NCBI RefSeq assembly: GCF_025244925.1
Contig: NZ_CP104275.1
Location: 2,666,001-2,730,000, forward strand
Origin: Arthrobacter zhaoxinii
GTDB taxonomy: Bacteria > Actinomycetota > Actinomycetes > Actinomycetales > Micrococcaceae
Direction: 5' to 3'
Length of the DNA: 64,000 nt
Part shown: positions 29,910 through 39,297 of the stretch, in pieces
Position numbering within the stretch: position 1 is the stretch's first letter
Layout: the number at the start of each line of letters is the position of its first letter
Notes under the pieces: model-generated
What the model was told of the DNA's origin: nothing
The model's input: the letters and a program-made list of their open reading frames with translations, nothing else
Database searches by the model: none
Translations under genes and position numbers: made by a program

Positions 29910-30353
29910 CTACTGGGCGACCTGGGTGATTTCGAAGGTCTTCGGCTGCTGTGCGGCGTGCGGGTGCTCTGCACCGCGGTAGACCTTCAGCTTGCTGATC
30001 TGGTCAGCAGCCAGGGAGTTCTTGGGCAGCATGCCGCGGATGGCCTTCTCAACTGCACGTACCGGGTTCTTTTCCAGCAGTTCGGCGTAGTTGACGGAGG
30101 ACAGACCGCCCGGGTAACCCGAGTGGCGGTAGGCACGCTTCTGTTCGAGCTTGGCGCCGGTCAGGGCAACCTTCTCAGCGTTGATGATGATGACGAAATC
30201 GCCCATGTCCATGTGGGGAGCAAAGGTCGGCTTGTGCTTTCCGCGCAGCAGTGTTGCGGTCTGGCTGGCAAGACGGCCTAGGACAACGTCGGTGGCGTCA
30301 ATGACGTGCCACTGGCGGTTGATGTCGCCGGGCTTCGGGGTGTACGTACGCAC
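29910..30353 (-). CDS. rplM: 50S ribosomal protein L13
   Basis: 147-residue L13, an early-assembling 50S protein. It begins [20 protein letters not shown] and includes [19 protein letters not shown] and the conserved [16 protein letters not shown]. Of normal length. It is first in the rplM-rpsI operon behind a good sigma-A-type promoter about 215 bp upstream. Confidence 0.98.
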   Translation of the reverse strand: MRTYTPKPGDINRQWHVIDATDVVLGRLASQTATLLRGKHKPTFAPHMDMGDFVIIINAEKVALTGAKLEQKRAYRHSGYPGGLSSVNYAELLEKNPVRAVEKAIRGMLPKNSLAADQISKLKVYRGAEHPHAAQQPKTFEITQVAQ

Positions 30354-30568
30354 GGTGTTTGCCTTCGTTTCTTCTTCTTAGGTGGCGCGCCGCCCATGGA
30401 TGCCATGGACAGTGCAGCTTCTCTATGCGTTACCGGATGGTCAGGTGAGGACTGAATTAACCAGTGGTCCTGATATCTCGGCTATTTCCCCGGGGCCAGG
30501 TGGCTCTGCAACTGAGCCGCTCCCGTGGGCATAGGCCTATCGAGGTAGGACACGCACAACGACTATAA

Positions 30569-30597
30569 ACAATAGCCTGCTTACGTAGTCTGGTCAA
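30569..30597 (-). promoter_or_regulatory. Promoter of rplM-rpsI
   Basis: Minus-strand TTGACC (30592-30597), a 17-nt spacer and TATTGT (30569-30574). It lies in the 307-bp gap between truA and rplM, giving a 5' leader of about 200 nt. I saw no other convincing element in this gap and no clear truA terminator. Confidence 0.65.
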
Positions 30598-30660
30598 AAG
30601 CTGCCGAGGCGCCCGGATATGGGATTTGCCCCCATTTTACGACCCCACCCCGTGGATGCG

Positions 30661-31590
30661 CTATTTGCGGTGTGCGCGGGTGAGTTCCGCCCGGCCGGCC
30701 AGCTCCGCTGCCGCCGGGTAGCGGACCTCTTCCAGCACCAGCGGGTGGGGTGGGGCCAGCAGCGATTTCGAGTCCCGGATCCTGGCAGCAAGGCGGTCCG
30801 CCAGCCACTGGGGGCGCCGCTCCCCCAACCCGACCAGCAGCGAACCGCCCACCAGCGAACGGACCATATTGTGGCAGAACGCGTCGGCCTGGATGTGCGT
30901 GGTGATCACGCCGTCGGCACCGCGCCGGAAGTGAAACTCCTGCAGTTCGCGGATGGTGGTGGAACCGTTGCGGGGCTTGCAGTAGGAGAGAAAATCCCGG
31001 ACGCCCAGCACCCCGGCCGCTGCTTCGTTCATGAGCGCGGTATCCAGGGGCGCCTTGAACCACAGAGTGGTGTGCCGGGACAGCGGGTCCCGGGTCTCGG
31101 GCAGGTCGCAGATGCGGTAGCTGTAGCGCCGCCAGAGGGCGGAGAAGCGGGCGTCGAAGCCTGCGGGGGCCGGCACCGCTGACAACACCTCCACAGCGCC
31201 GCCCAAGGCGTCTATGGCGCGCCGCTGGAGGCCGGCCTCCCGGGCCGCCATGGTCAGCTCCTTGTTGATCACCCCGTGCAGCCTGCGCCGCAGCGAGACG
31301 CCCGGGTCCAGGTCCCGGCCCCGGGCCAGTTCGTGCCATTCCGCGGCGGTGAGGTCGAAATGGACCACCTGCCCGCGGGCGTGGACGCCGGCGTCGGTCC
31401 GTCCCGCGACGGTGATGCGGACCGGCCTGCGCAGCAGGACAGCCAGTGCGTCCTCCACGAGGCCCTGGACGGTCCGCAGGCCGGGCTGGGCCGCCCATCC
31501 GGAGAAGGAAGCCCCGTCATACGCAAGGTCCATCCGGACGCGGAAAGGCCCGCCATCCATTTCGGGGACGGCGGGCCTTTCAGTAGTCAT
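30661..31590 (-). CDS. truA: tRNA pseudouridine(38-40) synthase TruA
   Basis: 309-residue pseudouridine synthase for positions 38-40 of the anticodon arm. The catalytic aspartate is Asp66 in AGRTDAGVHARGQVVHF; DLAYDGASFSGWAAQPG and RDFLSYCKPRNGSTTI are family motifs. I prefer the ATG at 31590 (MTTERPAVPE), since TAATAT lies 7 nt before it and suggests a leaderless start; the ATG at 31599 adds three residues. It follows rplQ by 38 bp, as in many bacteria. Confidence 0.94.
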   Translation of the reverse strand: MTTERPAVPEMDGGPFRVRMDLAYDGASFSGWAAQPGLRTVQGLVEDALAVLLRRPVRITVAGRTDAGVHARGQVVHFDLTAAEWHELARGRDLDPGVSLRRRLHGVINKELTMAAREAGLQRRAIDALGGAVEVLSAVPAPAGFDARFSALWRRYSYRICDLPETRDPLSRHTTLWFKAPLDTALMNEAAAGVLGVRDFLSYCKPRNGSTTIRELQEFHFRRGADGVITTHIQADAFCHNMVRSLVGGSLLVGLGERRPQWLADRLAARIRDSKSLLAPPHPLVLEEVRYPAAAELAGRAELTRAHRK

Positions 31591-31628
31591 AGCACCCATA
31601 TTAAGGGCACCGGGACGTCAGCGAAGAA

Positions 31629-32171
31629 TTACTTCTTCTCTTCGGTCTCTACGACTGCTTCGGGTGCCTCTTCAGCGGAGTCGGCAGACTCAGCGGAATC
31701 AGCGGATTCGGCGGAATCAGCGGAGTCGGCAGACTCAGCGGACTCGACCGGAGCCGGAGCAGCAGCGGCTGCTGCGGTGCTGGCTTCAGCCACTACCGAC
31801 TGCTTGGCAGAAAGCGGTTCCAGGACCAGCTCGATGACAGCCATGGGAGCGTTGTCGCCCTTGCGGTTGCCGATCTTGGTGATACGGGTGTAGCCGCCGT
31901 CGCGCTTCTCGACTGCCGGAGCAATGTCGGTGAAGAGCTCGTGGACGATGCCCTTGTCGGAGATCAGGGCCAGGACGCGGCGGCGTGAGGACAGGTCCCC
32001 GCGCTTTGCGAACGTGATCAGGCGCTCTGCGTAGGGACGCAGACGCTTGGCCTTGGTCACCGTGGTGGTGATCTGCTTGTGCTCGAACAGCTGCGCGGCA
32101 AGGTTGGCCAGCATCAGGCGCTGGTGTGCCGGGCTGCCTCCGAGGCGCTTACCCTTGGTGGGTGTAGGCAT
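31629..32171 (-). CDS. rplQ: 50S ribosomal protein L17 with Ser/Ala/Asp/Glu-repeat tail
   Basis: 180-residue L17. The core reads [20 protein letters not shown] and includes [20 protein letters not shown] and [20 protein letters not shown]. Bacterial L17 usually ends near residue 120-130. Here a tail of about 55 residues follows, starting with an Ala-rich linker and then near-perfect repeats of SADSAES type before an acidic-basic end. The repeats are visible in the DNA at 31676-31743. Such acidic tails are typical of actinobacterial L17, but this one is repetitive enough to vary in length. Confidence 0.97.
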   Translation of the reverse strand: MPTPTKGKRLGGSPAHQRLMLANLAAQLFEHKQITTTVTKAKRLRPYAERLITFAKRGDLSSRRRVLALISDKGIVHELFTDIAPAVEKRDGGYTRITKIGNRKGDNAPMAVIELVLEPLSAKQSVVAEASTAAAAAAPAPVESAESADSADSAESADSAESADSAEEAPEAVVETEEKK

Positions 32172-32236
32172 TACTTTTTCTCCTCAAACGGTGCCGCGCG
32201 GTGCTCAAAGGCCCGAACGGCAAGAATTTGCTTCAG

Positions 32237-33253
32237 TTAGAGCTCGTCGTCCGAGTATTCGGACTCGTCCTCTTCAATAGCTGCGGCACGGGCGGCCAGG
32301 TCGAACCCGGGAGGGGAATCCTTCAGGGACAGACCCAGTTCAACCAGCTTTGCCTTCACCTCGTCGATGGACTTCGCGCCGAAGTTGCGGATGTCCATCA
32401 GGTCAGCCTCGGAGCGGGCTACGAGTTCACCCACGGTGTGGATGCCTTCGCGCTTGAGGCAGTTGTACGAACGCACGGTCAGCTCGAGGTCTTCGATCGG
32501 CAGGGCCATGTCGGCTGCCAGTGCGGCATCCGTGGGGCTCGGACCGATTTCGATACCTTCAGCGGCGGTGTTGAGTTCACGTGCCAGGCCGAACAGTTCA
32601 ACCAGGGTGGTACCGGCAGAGGCGACGGCGTCGCGCGGTGCAATGGCATCCTTGGTCTCAACGTCAACGATCAGACGATCGAAGTCGGTGCGCTGCTCAA
32701 CGCGGGTGGCCTCCACGCGGAAGGTCACCTTCAGGACCGGCGAGTAGATGGAGTCGACCGGGATGCGGCCGATCTCCTGGTCACCGGACTTGTTCTGGCT
32801 GGCCGACACGTAGCCGCGGCCGCGCTCGATGGTCAGTTCGAGTTCGAACCTGCCCTTCGAGTTCAGCGTGGCGATGTGCAGGTCGGGGTTGTGGAACTCC
32901 ACGCCGGCCGGCGGAGCGATGTCCGCAGCCGTAACCACGCCGGGGCCCTGCTTGCGCAGGTATGCCACAACGGGCTCGTCGTGCTCGGAGGAAACCGAGA
33001 GGTTCTTGACGTTCAGGATGATCTCAGTGACATCTTCCTTGACGCCGGGAACCGTCGTGAACTCGTGCAGCACGCCCTCGATGCGGATGCTGGTTACAGC
33101 GGCACCGGGAATGGAGGACAGCAGGGTACGACGGAGGGAGTTACCAAGGGTGTAACCAAAACCGGGCTCCAGGGGTTCAATGATGAACCGTGAGCGGTTG
33201 TCGGCTACGACTTCTTCAGTGAGGGTGGGGCGCTGTGCAATGAGCACTTGCAT
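32237..33253 (-). CDS. rpoA: DNA-directed RNA polymerase alpha subunit
   Basis: 338-residue alpha subunit. The N-terminal dimerisation domain begins MLIAQRP-like ([15 protein letters not shown]) with [20 protein letters not shown]. The C-terminal DNA- and activator-binding domain has [19 protein letters not shown] and [13 protein letters not shown]. The linker lies around [15 protein letters not shown]. Of normal length for actinobacteria. It sits between rpsK and rplQ, with a strong hairpin in the 176-bp rpsK-rpoA gap. Confidence 0.98.
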   Translation of the reverse strand: MQVLIAQRPTLTEEVVADNRSRFIIEPLEPGFGYTLGNSLRRTLLSSIPGAAVTSIRIEGVLHEFTTVPGVKEDVTEIILNVKNLSVSSEHDEPVVAYLRKQGPGVVTAADIAPPAGVEFHNPDLHIATLNSKGRFELELTIERGRGYVSASQNKSGDQEIGRIPVDSIYSPVLKVTFRVEATRVEQRTDFDRLIVDVETKDAIAPRDAVASAGTTLVELFGLARELNTAAEGIEIGPSPTDAALAADMALPIEDLELTVRSYNCLKREGIHTVGELVARSEADLMDIRNFGAKSIDEVKAKLVELGLSLKDSPPGFDLAARAAAIEEDESEYSDDEL

Positions 33254-33365
33254 TTCCTTTCAGCGAGCATCCGCTATATGACGCAACACAAATGGTGGAA
33301 ACGACGACGACGGGTCTTCCGCGGGCGTCTTGGACGGCTTACAGCCAGCCCGGGACCGGCGCCCG

Positions 33366-33406
33366 CCGGCGGGCAGGCCACTTAGAGAAAGTGGACTGCC
33401 CGCCGG
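33366..33406 (-). other. Intercistronic hairpin between rpsK and rpoA
   Basis: Inverted repeat of 11 bp plus 6 bp with one internal mismatch (arms 33366-33383 and 33389-33406) and a 5-nt loop. No T-tract follows on the minus strand. It may be a processing, stability or attenuation element that sets rpoA expression relative to the ribosomal genes. Confidence 0.6.
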
Positions 33407-33429
33407 GGGAACCGGAACCGCAGTGCTGC

Positions 33430-33831
33430 TTATACGCGGCGGCGCTTCGGGGGACGGCAACCGTTGTGTGCGCTCGGCGTGACGTCCTGAATGGAGCCAA
33501 CCTCCAGGCCGGTGGCCTGGAGCGAACGGATTGCGGTCTCGCGACCGGAGCCCGGACCCTTCACGAAGACGTCGACCTTGCGGACGCCGTGCTCCTGTGC
33601 GCGCTTTGCGGCAGCTTCAGCAGCCATCTGAGCAGCGAACGGGGTGGACTTACGGGAGCCCTTGAAGCCAACCTCACCGGCGGAAGCCCATGAGATAACA
33701 GCACCGGACGGGTCCGTGATGGACACGATGGTGTTGTTAAAGGTGCTCTTGATATGCGCCTGGCCGAGCGCGATATTCTTCTTATCCTTGCGACGCGGCT
33801 TGCGGACCGCTCCACGAGTCTTGGGGGGCAT
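33430..33831 (-). CDS. rpsK: 30S ribosomal protein S11
   Basis: 133-residue S11 of the 30S platform. Core motifs are [40 protein letters not shown] and [19 protein letters not shown] at the C-terminus. The N-terminal basic tail ([18 protein letters not shown]) is normal for actinobacteria. It follows rpsM by 66 bp; the usual rpsD gene between rpsK and rpoA is absent, as in other actinobacteria. Confidence 0.98.
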   Translation of the reverse strand: MPPKTRGAVRKPRRKDKKNIALGQAHIKSTFNNTIVSITDPSGAVISWASAGEVGFKGSRKSTPFAAQMAAEAAAKRAQEHGVRKVDVFVKGPGSGRETAIRSLQATGLEVGSIQDVTPSAHNGCRPPKRRRV

Positions 33832-33897
33832 TACTTCTCCTACAAAGAGTTTGGTTTAGGTGGCCCGGATTCGGGCCCTGGCCGGAAGACCGCTTAT

Positions 33898-34275
33898 TTA
33901 GCGGCCGGCCTTCTTCTTACCGGCAACGGTGCGCTTCGGGCCCTTGCGGGTGCGAGCGTTGGTCTTCGTGCGCTGACCGTGGACGGGCATGCCGCGGCGG
34001 TGCCGGATGCCCTGGTAGCTGCCGATCTCGACCTTGCGGCGGATGTCGGCGGCCACCTCACGGCGGAGGTCACCCTCAACCTTGAAGTTGCCCTCGATGT
34101 AGTCACGCAGCTGAACGAGTTCAGCGTCGGTGAGGTCCTTGACGCGAGTGTCCGGGCTGATGCCGGTCTCTACAAGGGTCTGCTCTGCACGGGTCTTGCC
34201 CACGCCGTAGATGTAGGTAAGCGCAATCACTACCCGCTTTTCGCGGGGAATGTCAACGCCAGCGAGACGTGCCAT
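33898..34275 (-). CDS. rpsM: 30S ribosomal protein S13
   Basis: 125-residue S13 of the 30S head, which contacts the P-site tRNA and the 50S subunit. It begins [20 protein letters not shown] with [14 protein letters not shown], and the C-terminal tail has [19 protein letters not shown]. Of normal length. It lies 202 bp downstream of rpmJ in the alpha operon. Confidence 0.98.
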   Translation of the reverse strand: MARLAGVDIPREKRVVIALTYIYGVGKTRAEQTLVETGISPDTRVKDLTDAELVQLRDYIEGNFKVEGDLRREVAADIRRKVEIGSYQGIRHRRGMPVHGQRTKTNARTRKGPKRTVAGKKKAGR

Positions 34276-34477
34276 ATCGGCGGTTCTCCTTTGGTTATTA
34301 CCGGAGGTCTGAAGCAGTGCGTCCCTGTTGCCAGGTCCCCGGCCTCCGTACCGGGGGTATGCGTCACGCGTATAGACGCTGCACTGCCATATTCAATTAA
34401 CTACGCGTGGGCTGAATCCCTGTAAACAGGGGCCCTCTTACCGGTGCCCTTTCGGACCTCGGAGCCAGAGAGGCTGA

Positions 34478-34591
34478 TTAGCCCTGGCGCTGCTTGTGGC
34501 GCGGGTTCTCGCAGATCACCATGACTCGACCGTTACGGCGAATCACCTTGCACTTATCGCAGATCTGCTTGACGCTCGGCTGGACCTTCAT
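34478..34591 (-). CDS. rpmJ: 50S ribosomal protein L36
   Basis: 37-residue L36 beginning [20 protein letters not shown] and ending RHKQRQG. The zinc ligands are Cys11 and Cys14 (CDKC), Cys27 (VICEN) and His32, so it is the zinc-binding C+ form. It lies between infA and rpsM, the usual position. The downstream rpsM is 202 bp away; the gap holds only a short 6-bp hairpin at 34418-34431 and nothing else I can name. Confidence 0.97.
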   Translation of the reverse strand: MKVQPSVKQICDKCKVIRRNGRVMVICENPRHKQRQG

Positions 34592-34674
34592 GGTTTTCCT
34601 TTGCGTGGTTGCAGGGTTGAGCTTGAACGGTCAGCGGACCGGTGTACCGGAACGCTGTCCGTCTTGGCAGCGGT

Positions 34675-34896
34675 TTATTTGTAGCGGTAGACGATGCGAC
34701 CCCGGGTGAGGTCGTACGGGCTAAGTTCCACCACAACGCGGTCTCCTGGGAGGATGCGAATGTAGTGTTGACGCATCTTTCCCGAGATGTGTGCGAGCAC
34801 AATGTGGCCGTTGGCCAGCTCAACGCGGAACATCGCGTTGGGCAGGGCTTCGTTGACCGAGCCCTCGATCTCAATGACGCCGTCTTTCTTGGCCAT
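34675..34896 (-). CDS. infA: Translation initiation factor IF-1
   Basis: 73-residue OB-fold factor that occupies the A site during initiation. It begins [20 protein letters not shown] and has [19 protein letters not shown] and the conserved end [13 protein letters not shown]. The ATG at 34896 gives the normal length; the open frame upstream is not conserved. First of the infA-rpmJ-rpsM-rpsK-rpoA-rplQ group. Confidence 0.98.
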   Translation of the reverse strand: MAKKDGVIEIEGSVNEALPNAMFRVELANGHIVLAHISGKMRQHYIRILPGDRVVVELSPYDLTRGRIVYRYK

Positions 34897-35069
34897 ATCC
34901 TCCGCTAACGTCTGTGCCACCGGCTTTGACGCCGGCAACGGTTTTTCGAATGTGGCCGCTCCGTCCGGTTCCGGCAACCGCATCGGCACACAGGGCATCG
35001 AAAGCGGTCAATCCGGGCACGAATGTAGAGACAACCAACAGATAACTCTACGGGAAGACCCCCCATAAG

Positions 35070-35666
35070 TTAAATCGCTCCTGCTGTCCAGTTTCCGTTC
35101 CGGGTGTTTGCCCACGCTGCCAGTGCGCCGGGACGGTTAGTGATGATCCCGTCCGCCCCCGCCTCAAGGGCTTCGATCCACTGCGCCGGGAGGTCCAGCG
35201 TCCACGGAAACACGGCCAGCCTGTCACAGTGCGTCGGCAACCGGCTCCAGTTCGCGGGGACTCCACTCCCCCTTGAATTCCAGGACCAGTCCCAGCCCGT
35301 TCCAGTCGGACAGGAACGTGATGAGGTGTCCCCTAGCGTCGGAACCGGCACACCCCTGTGGCTTTCGGAGAACCAGGCGCCGGCGTCTGCTCCGGCAAGC
35401 CGCGCGGACGGAGTGCGGTCCACCCGCCCGCGCAGGTTCGTGGTTCGGCGGAGATCCGCATCATGCAGGAGCACCGCGGTTCCGTCGGCCGTGAGGCGGA
35501 TGTCCGTTTCGATCATGGCAGCCCCGGCTGCTGCGGCGGCGGCGAACGCCGGAAGGGTGTTTTCCGGTGCCGCGGTGCTGTGCCCTCTGTGGGCGATCAC
35601 AGCCGGCAGGCGGCTTCCCCTGGGGAAAGGGACGGTCGGGGCTGTTTCCCGGTGTGTTGAGGCCAT
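35070..35666 (-). pseudogene. Decayed glycerophosphodiester phosphodiesterase gene
   Basis: The N-terminal third is a good GDPD: IAHRGHSTAAPENTLPAF (catalytic His and Glu), AMIETDIRLTADG (metal-binding Glu and Asp) and VLLHDADLRRTTN. After VPTLGD the frame breaks. The continuing GDPD sequence, with GLGLVLEFKGEW that carries the conserved Glu-x-Lys, lies in another frame at 35227-35328 and ends in a stop at 35224-35226. The last part (LAVFPWTLD, GADGIITNRPG) is back in the first frame. Roughly 60-75 residues normally present between these parts are missing. The open frame therefore survives by chance compensation, and the product should lack activity. It lies between map and infA. Confidence 0.8.
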
Positions 35667-35791
35667 AACCTCACGGTAGAGTTCCGGACCGCCCGGAAAC
35701 CGGGGAAAGGTCACTCTTCACCGGCTCCCCGCCGGGTGTTCCCCGCGGCGTTGAGTGCCGTTTACCCTGACGGGTCCGAAGGAGAACAAAA

Positions 35792-35829
35792 ACAGCAGGC
35801 CCCGTTCCGGAAGGAACGGGGCCTGCTGT
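35792..35829 (-). terminator. Rho-independent terminator downstream of map
   Basis: Perfect 17-bp stem (35792-35808 with 35813-35829), 4-nt loop, followed on the minus strand by TTTTGTTC. It should end the secY-adk-map transcript before the GDPD remnant and infA. Confidence 0.9.
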
Positions 35830-35844
35830 CTTGAGTCGGGAACC

Positions 35845-36669
35845 CTAGGGAATCGGCACCGGGGTGACGCCCAGCGGCTCCAGCCGCGAGGCACCGCCGT
35901 CGGGCGCCGTCAGGACCCAGATTCCCTTGTCATGGATCGCCACAGAGTGTTCCCACTGGCTCGACCGGCTACCGTCCTCGGTGACAACCGTCCAGTCGTC
36001 GTCGAGGGTGCGGGTGAGGATCTTGCCCCGTACCAGCATCGGTTCGATGGCCAGGCACAGGCCGGGCCGCAGCTTGGGGCCGCGGTGTCCCGTGCGGTAG
36101 TTCAGCACGTCCGGGGCCTGGTGCATTTCGGTCCCGATGCCGTGGCCGACATAGTCTTCGAGGATCCCCAGCTTCCTGCCCGGGACGCTGCTGACGTAGT
36201 CGTCCACGGCGTCGCCGATATCCCCCACGAACTTGCCCTTTGCGGCGGCGGCAATGCCGTGCCACATGGCGTTCTCGGTGACGTCGGACAGCCGCTGGTC
36301 CTCGGGATCCGGGGTACCCACAATCACGGTACGCGCGGAATCCGAATGCCATCCGTTGACGACGGCGCCGCCGTCAATGGAAATGATGTCGCCGTCCTGC
36401 AGCACCCGGTTGCCCGGGATGCCGTGGACCACTTCCTCGTTCACGGAGGTGCAGACCGTGGCCGGGTAGCCGTGGTAGCCCAGGAAATTGGAGGTTGCTC
36501 CTGCTTCCTTGAGCACCCGTGCAAATACTGCGTCGATCTCGCGTGTGCTGACGCCGACGTCGGCGGCCTTCACGGCCGCGTCGAGGGCGGAGATCAATAC
36601 AAGGCCGGCTTCACGCATAATGCGCATCTGCTCGTTGGTTTTGTATTCGATTCGAGGCTGGCCGAACAT
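35845..36669 (-). CDS. map: Type I methionine aminopeptidase
   Basis: 274-residue dimetal peptidase that removes N-terminal methionine. The five metal ligands are all present: Asp99 and Asp110 (ISIDGGAVVNGWHSDSA), His176 (YVGHGIGTEMH), Glu209 (LAIEPM) and Glu240 (SQWEHSVAI). No N-terminal zinc-finger or SH3-binding extension. It follows adk in the secY-adk-map order and is followed by a strong terminator. Confidence 0.97.
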   Translation of the reverse strand: MFGQPRIEYKTNEQMRIMREAGLVLISALDAAVKAADVGVSTREIDAVFARVLKEAGATSNFLGYHGYPATVCTSVNEEVVHGIPGNRVLQDGDIISIDGGAVVNGWHSDSARTVIVGTPDPEDQRLSDVTENAMWHGIAAAAKGKFVGDIGDAVDDYVSSVPGRKLGILEDYVGHGIGTEMHQAPDVLNYRTGHRGPKLRPGLCLAIEPMLVRGKILTRTLDDDWTVVTEDGSRSSQWEHSVAIHDKGIWVLTAPDGGASRLEPLGVTPVPIP

Positions 36670-36716
36670 GTGTCTTCTAACTTCCTAGCGGGATAACTTT
36701 TAGCGCCGGTCCTTCT

Positions 36717-37289
36717 TTAGCGCAGGTCCTTCAGTGCTTCCATAACGCGCTCGGTGACATCGTCGATGGCGCCGAGGCCGTCCACGCGGGTCACGATGCC
36801 GCGGTCCTCGTAACGGGCGACGACGTCGCCCGTCTGCTTCTTGTAGAGGCTCAGGCGGTGCCGGATGACGTCTTCGGTGTCATCGCTGCGGCCTTCGAGT
36901 TCTGCACGGCGCAGCAGGCGGGCAACGAGTTCGTCGTCGTCCGCCGTCAGCAGGAGCACGGCGTCGAGCTTCTGGCCGTTGCCGGCGAGGATATCGTCCA
37001 GTTCCTCCACCTGCGCCACGGTGCGCGGGTAGCCGTCGAGCAGGAAGCCCGATTCGACGTCGTCCTCGGTGAGCCGGGTGCGGACCATGTCGTTGGTGAC
37101 GGAATCCGGAACGAAGTTGCCGGCGTCGATGTACTTCTTGGCTTCCACGCCGAGCGGAGTCTGCTCCTTGACGTTGAAGCGGAAAATGTCTCCGGTCGAT
37201 ATTGCCGTGACACCGAGGCGGTCCGAGATTCGTGCCGCCTGAGTTCCTTTACCGGCGCCGGGAGGCCCGATAATGAGCATTCTTGTCAT
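36717..37289 (-). CDS. adk: Adenylate kinase (short form)
   Basis: 190-residue enzyme that interconverts AMP, ADP and ATP. P-loop GPPGAGKGTQAARI; AMP-binding TGDIFRFNVKEQTPLG and FLLDGYPRTVAQVEELD; the LID is the short type without zinc cysteines (RAELEGRSDDTEDVIRHRL). The length is close to the short actinobacterial enzymes. It overlaps secY by 4 bp (ATGA) and precedes map. Confidence 0.97.
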   Translation of the reverse strand: MTRMLIIGPPGAGKGTQAARISDRLGVTAISTGDIFRFNVKEQTPLGVEAKKYIDAGNFVPDSVTNDMVRTRLTEDDVESGFLLDGYPRTVAQVEELDDILAGNGQKLDAVLLLTADDDELVARLLRRAELEGRSDDTEDVIRHRLSLYKKQTGDVVARYEDRGIVTRVDGLGAIDDVTERVMEALKDLR

Positions 37290-38596
37290 CGCAATAACCC
37301 TTCGTAGTGACGTTGCTGGAGCTGCGCGTCAATTTGCTTAACCGTTTCCAGTCCCACACCAACCATGATGAGGATTGACGTTCCGCCGAACGGGAAGTTC
37401 TGGTTAGCTCCAACCAACACCAGAGCAATCAGCGGGATCAGGGCGACAAAGCCCAGGTAAAGGGCGCCGGGCAGCGTGATCCGGGAGAGCACGTACTGCA
37501 GGTATTCGGCGGTGGGGCGGCCGGCCCGGATGCCGGGGATGAAGCCGCCGTATTTCTTCATGTTCTCCGAGACCTCGTCCGGGTTGAACGTGATGGAGAC
37601 GTAGAAGTAGGTGAAGAAGACGATCAGCAGGAAGTACACCAGCATGTAGAGCGGGTGGTCGCCGCTGACGAGGTAGTTGTTGATCCATACCACCCATCCC
37701 GGGGGCGTGCCCTGGCTGGGCGTATTGAACTGCGCCAGGAGGCTGGGCAGGTAGAGCATGGAGGACGCGAAGATCACGGGGATCACGCCGGCCATGTTCA
37801 CCTTGATCGGGATGTAGGTGTTGGTTCCGCCGACGGTGCGGCGTCCGACCATCCGCTTGGCGTACTGCACCGGGATGCGGCGCTGGGACTGTTCCACGAA
37901 GATGACCAGGGCAACCGTCAGGACGCCGACGGCGATGACGGCCAGGAAGATGGTCCAGCCCTGTGCGGTGAGGATGGCGCCGAGGGCGCTGGGGAAGGAG
38001 GCTGCGATCGAGGTAAAGATGAGCAGCGACATACCGTTGCCCACACCCTTTTCGGTCACGAGCTCGCCCATCCACATGATGACGCCGGTGCCGGCGGTCA
38101 GCGTAACAATGAGCAGCAGGACCGTCACCAGGTTGTCATCCGGGATGATCGGCAGGGCGCACTGGTTGTTGAAGAGTGCACCGGAGCGGGCCAGCGAGAC
38201 GACAGTGGTCGCGTTGAGCAGGCCCAGCGCGATGGTGAGGTAGCGCGTGTACTGGGTCAGCTTCGACTGGCCCTGCTGGCCTTCGTCGTAGAGAGCCTGG
38301 AAGTGCGGGATCACGACGCGCAGCAGCTGAACAATGATGCTGGCGGTGATGTACGGCATGATGCCGAGGGCAAAGATGGAGACCTGCAGCAGCGCACCGC
38401 CGCTGAAAAGATTGACGAACTGGTAAATGCCGCCCGAGGTGGCACCCAGATTCAAGCACTGCTGCACATTGCCGTAGTCAACACCCGGGGCCGGGATAAA
38501 AGCACCCATGCGGAAGATAGTGATGATTCCCAGCGTAAACAACAGCTTGCGTCGCAGATCTGGTGTCCGGAAAGCCCGGCCAATAGCGCTAAGCAA
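37286..38596 (-). CDS. secY: Protein translocase subunit SecY
   Basis: 436-residue channel protein of the Sec translocon with about ten membrane helices. Family stretches are LGIMPYITASIIVQLLRVVI near helix 2 and GFIPGIRAGRPTAEYLQYVL near helix 8. The start is a TTG at 38596 with AGGAGG five nt upstream. It is separated from rplO by 244 bp with a strong terminator, so it begins its own transcript with adk and map. Confidence 0.97.
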   Translation of the reverse strand: MLSAIGRAFRTPDLRRKLLFTLGIITIFRMGAFIPAPGVDYGNVQQCLNLGATSGGIYQFVNLFSGGALLQVSIFALGIMPYITASIIVQLLRVVIPHFQALYDEGQQGQSKLTQYTRYLTIALGLLNATTVVSLARSGALFNNQCALPIIPDDNLVTVLLLIVTLTAGTGVIMWMGELVTEKGVGNGMSLLIFTSIAASFPSALGAILTAQGWTIFLAVIAVGVLTVALVIFVEQSQRRIPVQYAKRMVGRRTVGGTNTYIPIKVNMAGVIPVIFASSMLYLPSLLAQFNTPSQGTPPGWVVWINNYLVSGDHPLYMLVYFLLIVFFTYFYVSITFNPDEVSENMKKYGGFIPGIRAGRPTAEYLQYVLSRITLPGALYLGFVALIPLIALVLVGANQNFPFGGTSILIMVGVGLETVKQIDAQLQQRHYEGLLR

Positions 38597-38646
38597 GCGT
38601 CCTCCTGAAGTTTGGGAAGTCCAATGCGGACTTGTGACAGAAACAG

Positions 38647-38652
38647 AGTCTA
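38647..38652 (-). promoter_or_regulatory. Probable -10 box of the secY-adk-map promoter
   Basis: TAGACT on the minus strand, 51 nt upstream of the secY TTG and downstream of the rplO terminator. The same hexamer is seen upstream of tuf. The -35 region (ACGCAG at 17 nt) is a poor match. Confidence 0.4.
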
Positions 38653-38712
38653 GCCGCTCGCGGCCCGTACTGCGTTAACGCCGTACGGGACGCGGTAGTT
38701 GCCTTAAACGGA

Positions 38713-38755
38713 ACTGAACTCCCGGCGGACCGGATGGGCCCGCCGGGAGTTCAGT
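38713..38755 (-). terminator. Terminator of the spc operon, downstream of rplO
   Basis: Perfect 16-bp stem (38713-38728 with 38740-38755) and an 11-nt loop, starting 86 bp after the rplO stop. It separates the ribosomal-protein transcript from secY-adk-map. Confidence 0.85.
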
Positions 38756-38840
38756 GGTGAAACGTTGGATCGTGCGCCCCTCCCCTGCCGGCGCGCATGA
38801 TGCGTCCGGACGGGGAGGGAGACAGACCCGCCACGAGGTC

Positions 38841-39296
38841 TTAGACCGTGGTGGTGGATCCGCCGGCTGCGGCGATCTTTTCTGCGGCGCTGGCGGAGAA
38901 GGCGTTCGCGGAGACGTCAACCTTGACGGTGATGTCGCCGGAGCCGAGAACCTTCACGGGCTGGTTCTTGCGAACCGCACCCTTGGCAACCAGTGCTTCG
39001 ATGCTCACGGCGCCGCCTTCGGGGAACAGCTCCGAGATCTTGTCCAGGTTGACAACCTGGAACTCGACCCGGAACGGGTTCTTGAAGCCGCGCAGCTTCG
39101 GCAGACGCATGTGCAGCGGAAGCTGCCCGCCTGCGAAGCCTGCCTTGATCTGGTAGCGGGCAGCCGTACCCTTGGTACCGCGGCCTGCCGTCTTACCCTT
39201 GGAACCTTCACCGCGGCCGACGCGGGTCTTGGCCGTCTTGGCACCGGGTGCCGGACGCAGGTGATGGACCTTCAGAGTTCTGTTTTCTTCGGGCAT
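38841..39296 (-). CDS. rplO: 50S ribosomal protein L15
   Basis: 151-residue L15, a late-assembling 50S protein. It begins [20 protein letters not shown] and continues through the glycine-rich [17 protein letters not shown], with [18 protein letters not shown] further on. The ATG at 39296 is the conserved start and lies one base after the rpmD stop. Last gene of the spc operon before a strong terminator. Confidence 0.97.
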   Translation of the reverse strand: MPEENRTLKVHHLRPAPGAKTAKTRVGRGEGSKGKTAGRGTKGTAARYQIKAGFAGGQLPLHMRLPKLRGFKNPFRVEFQVVNLDKISELFPEGGAVSIEALVAKGAVRKNQPVKVLGSGDITVKVDVSANAFSASAAEKIAAAGGSTTTV

Positions 39297-39297
39297 G

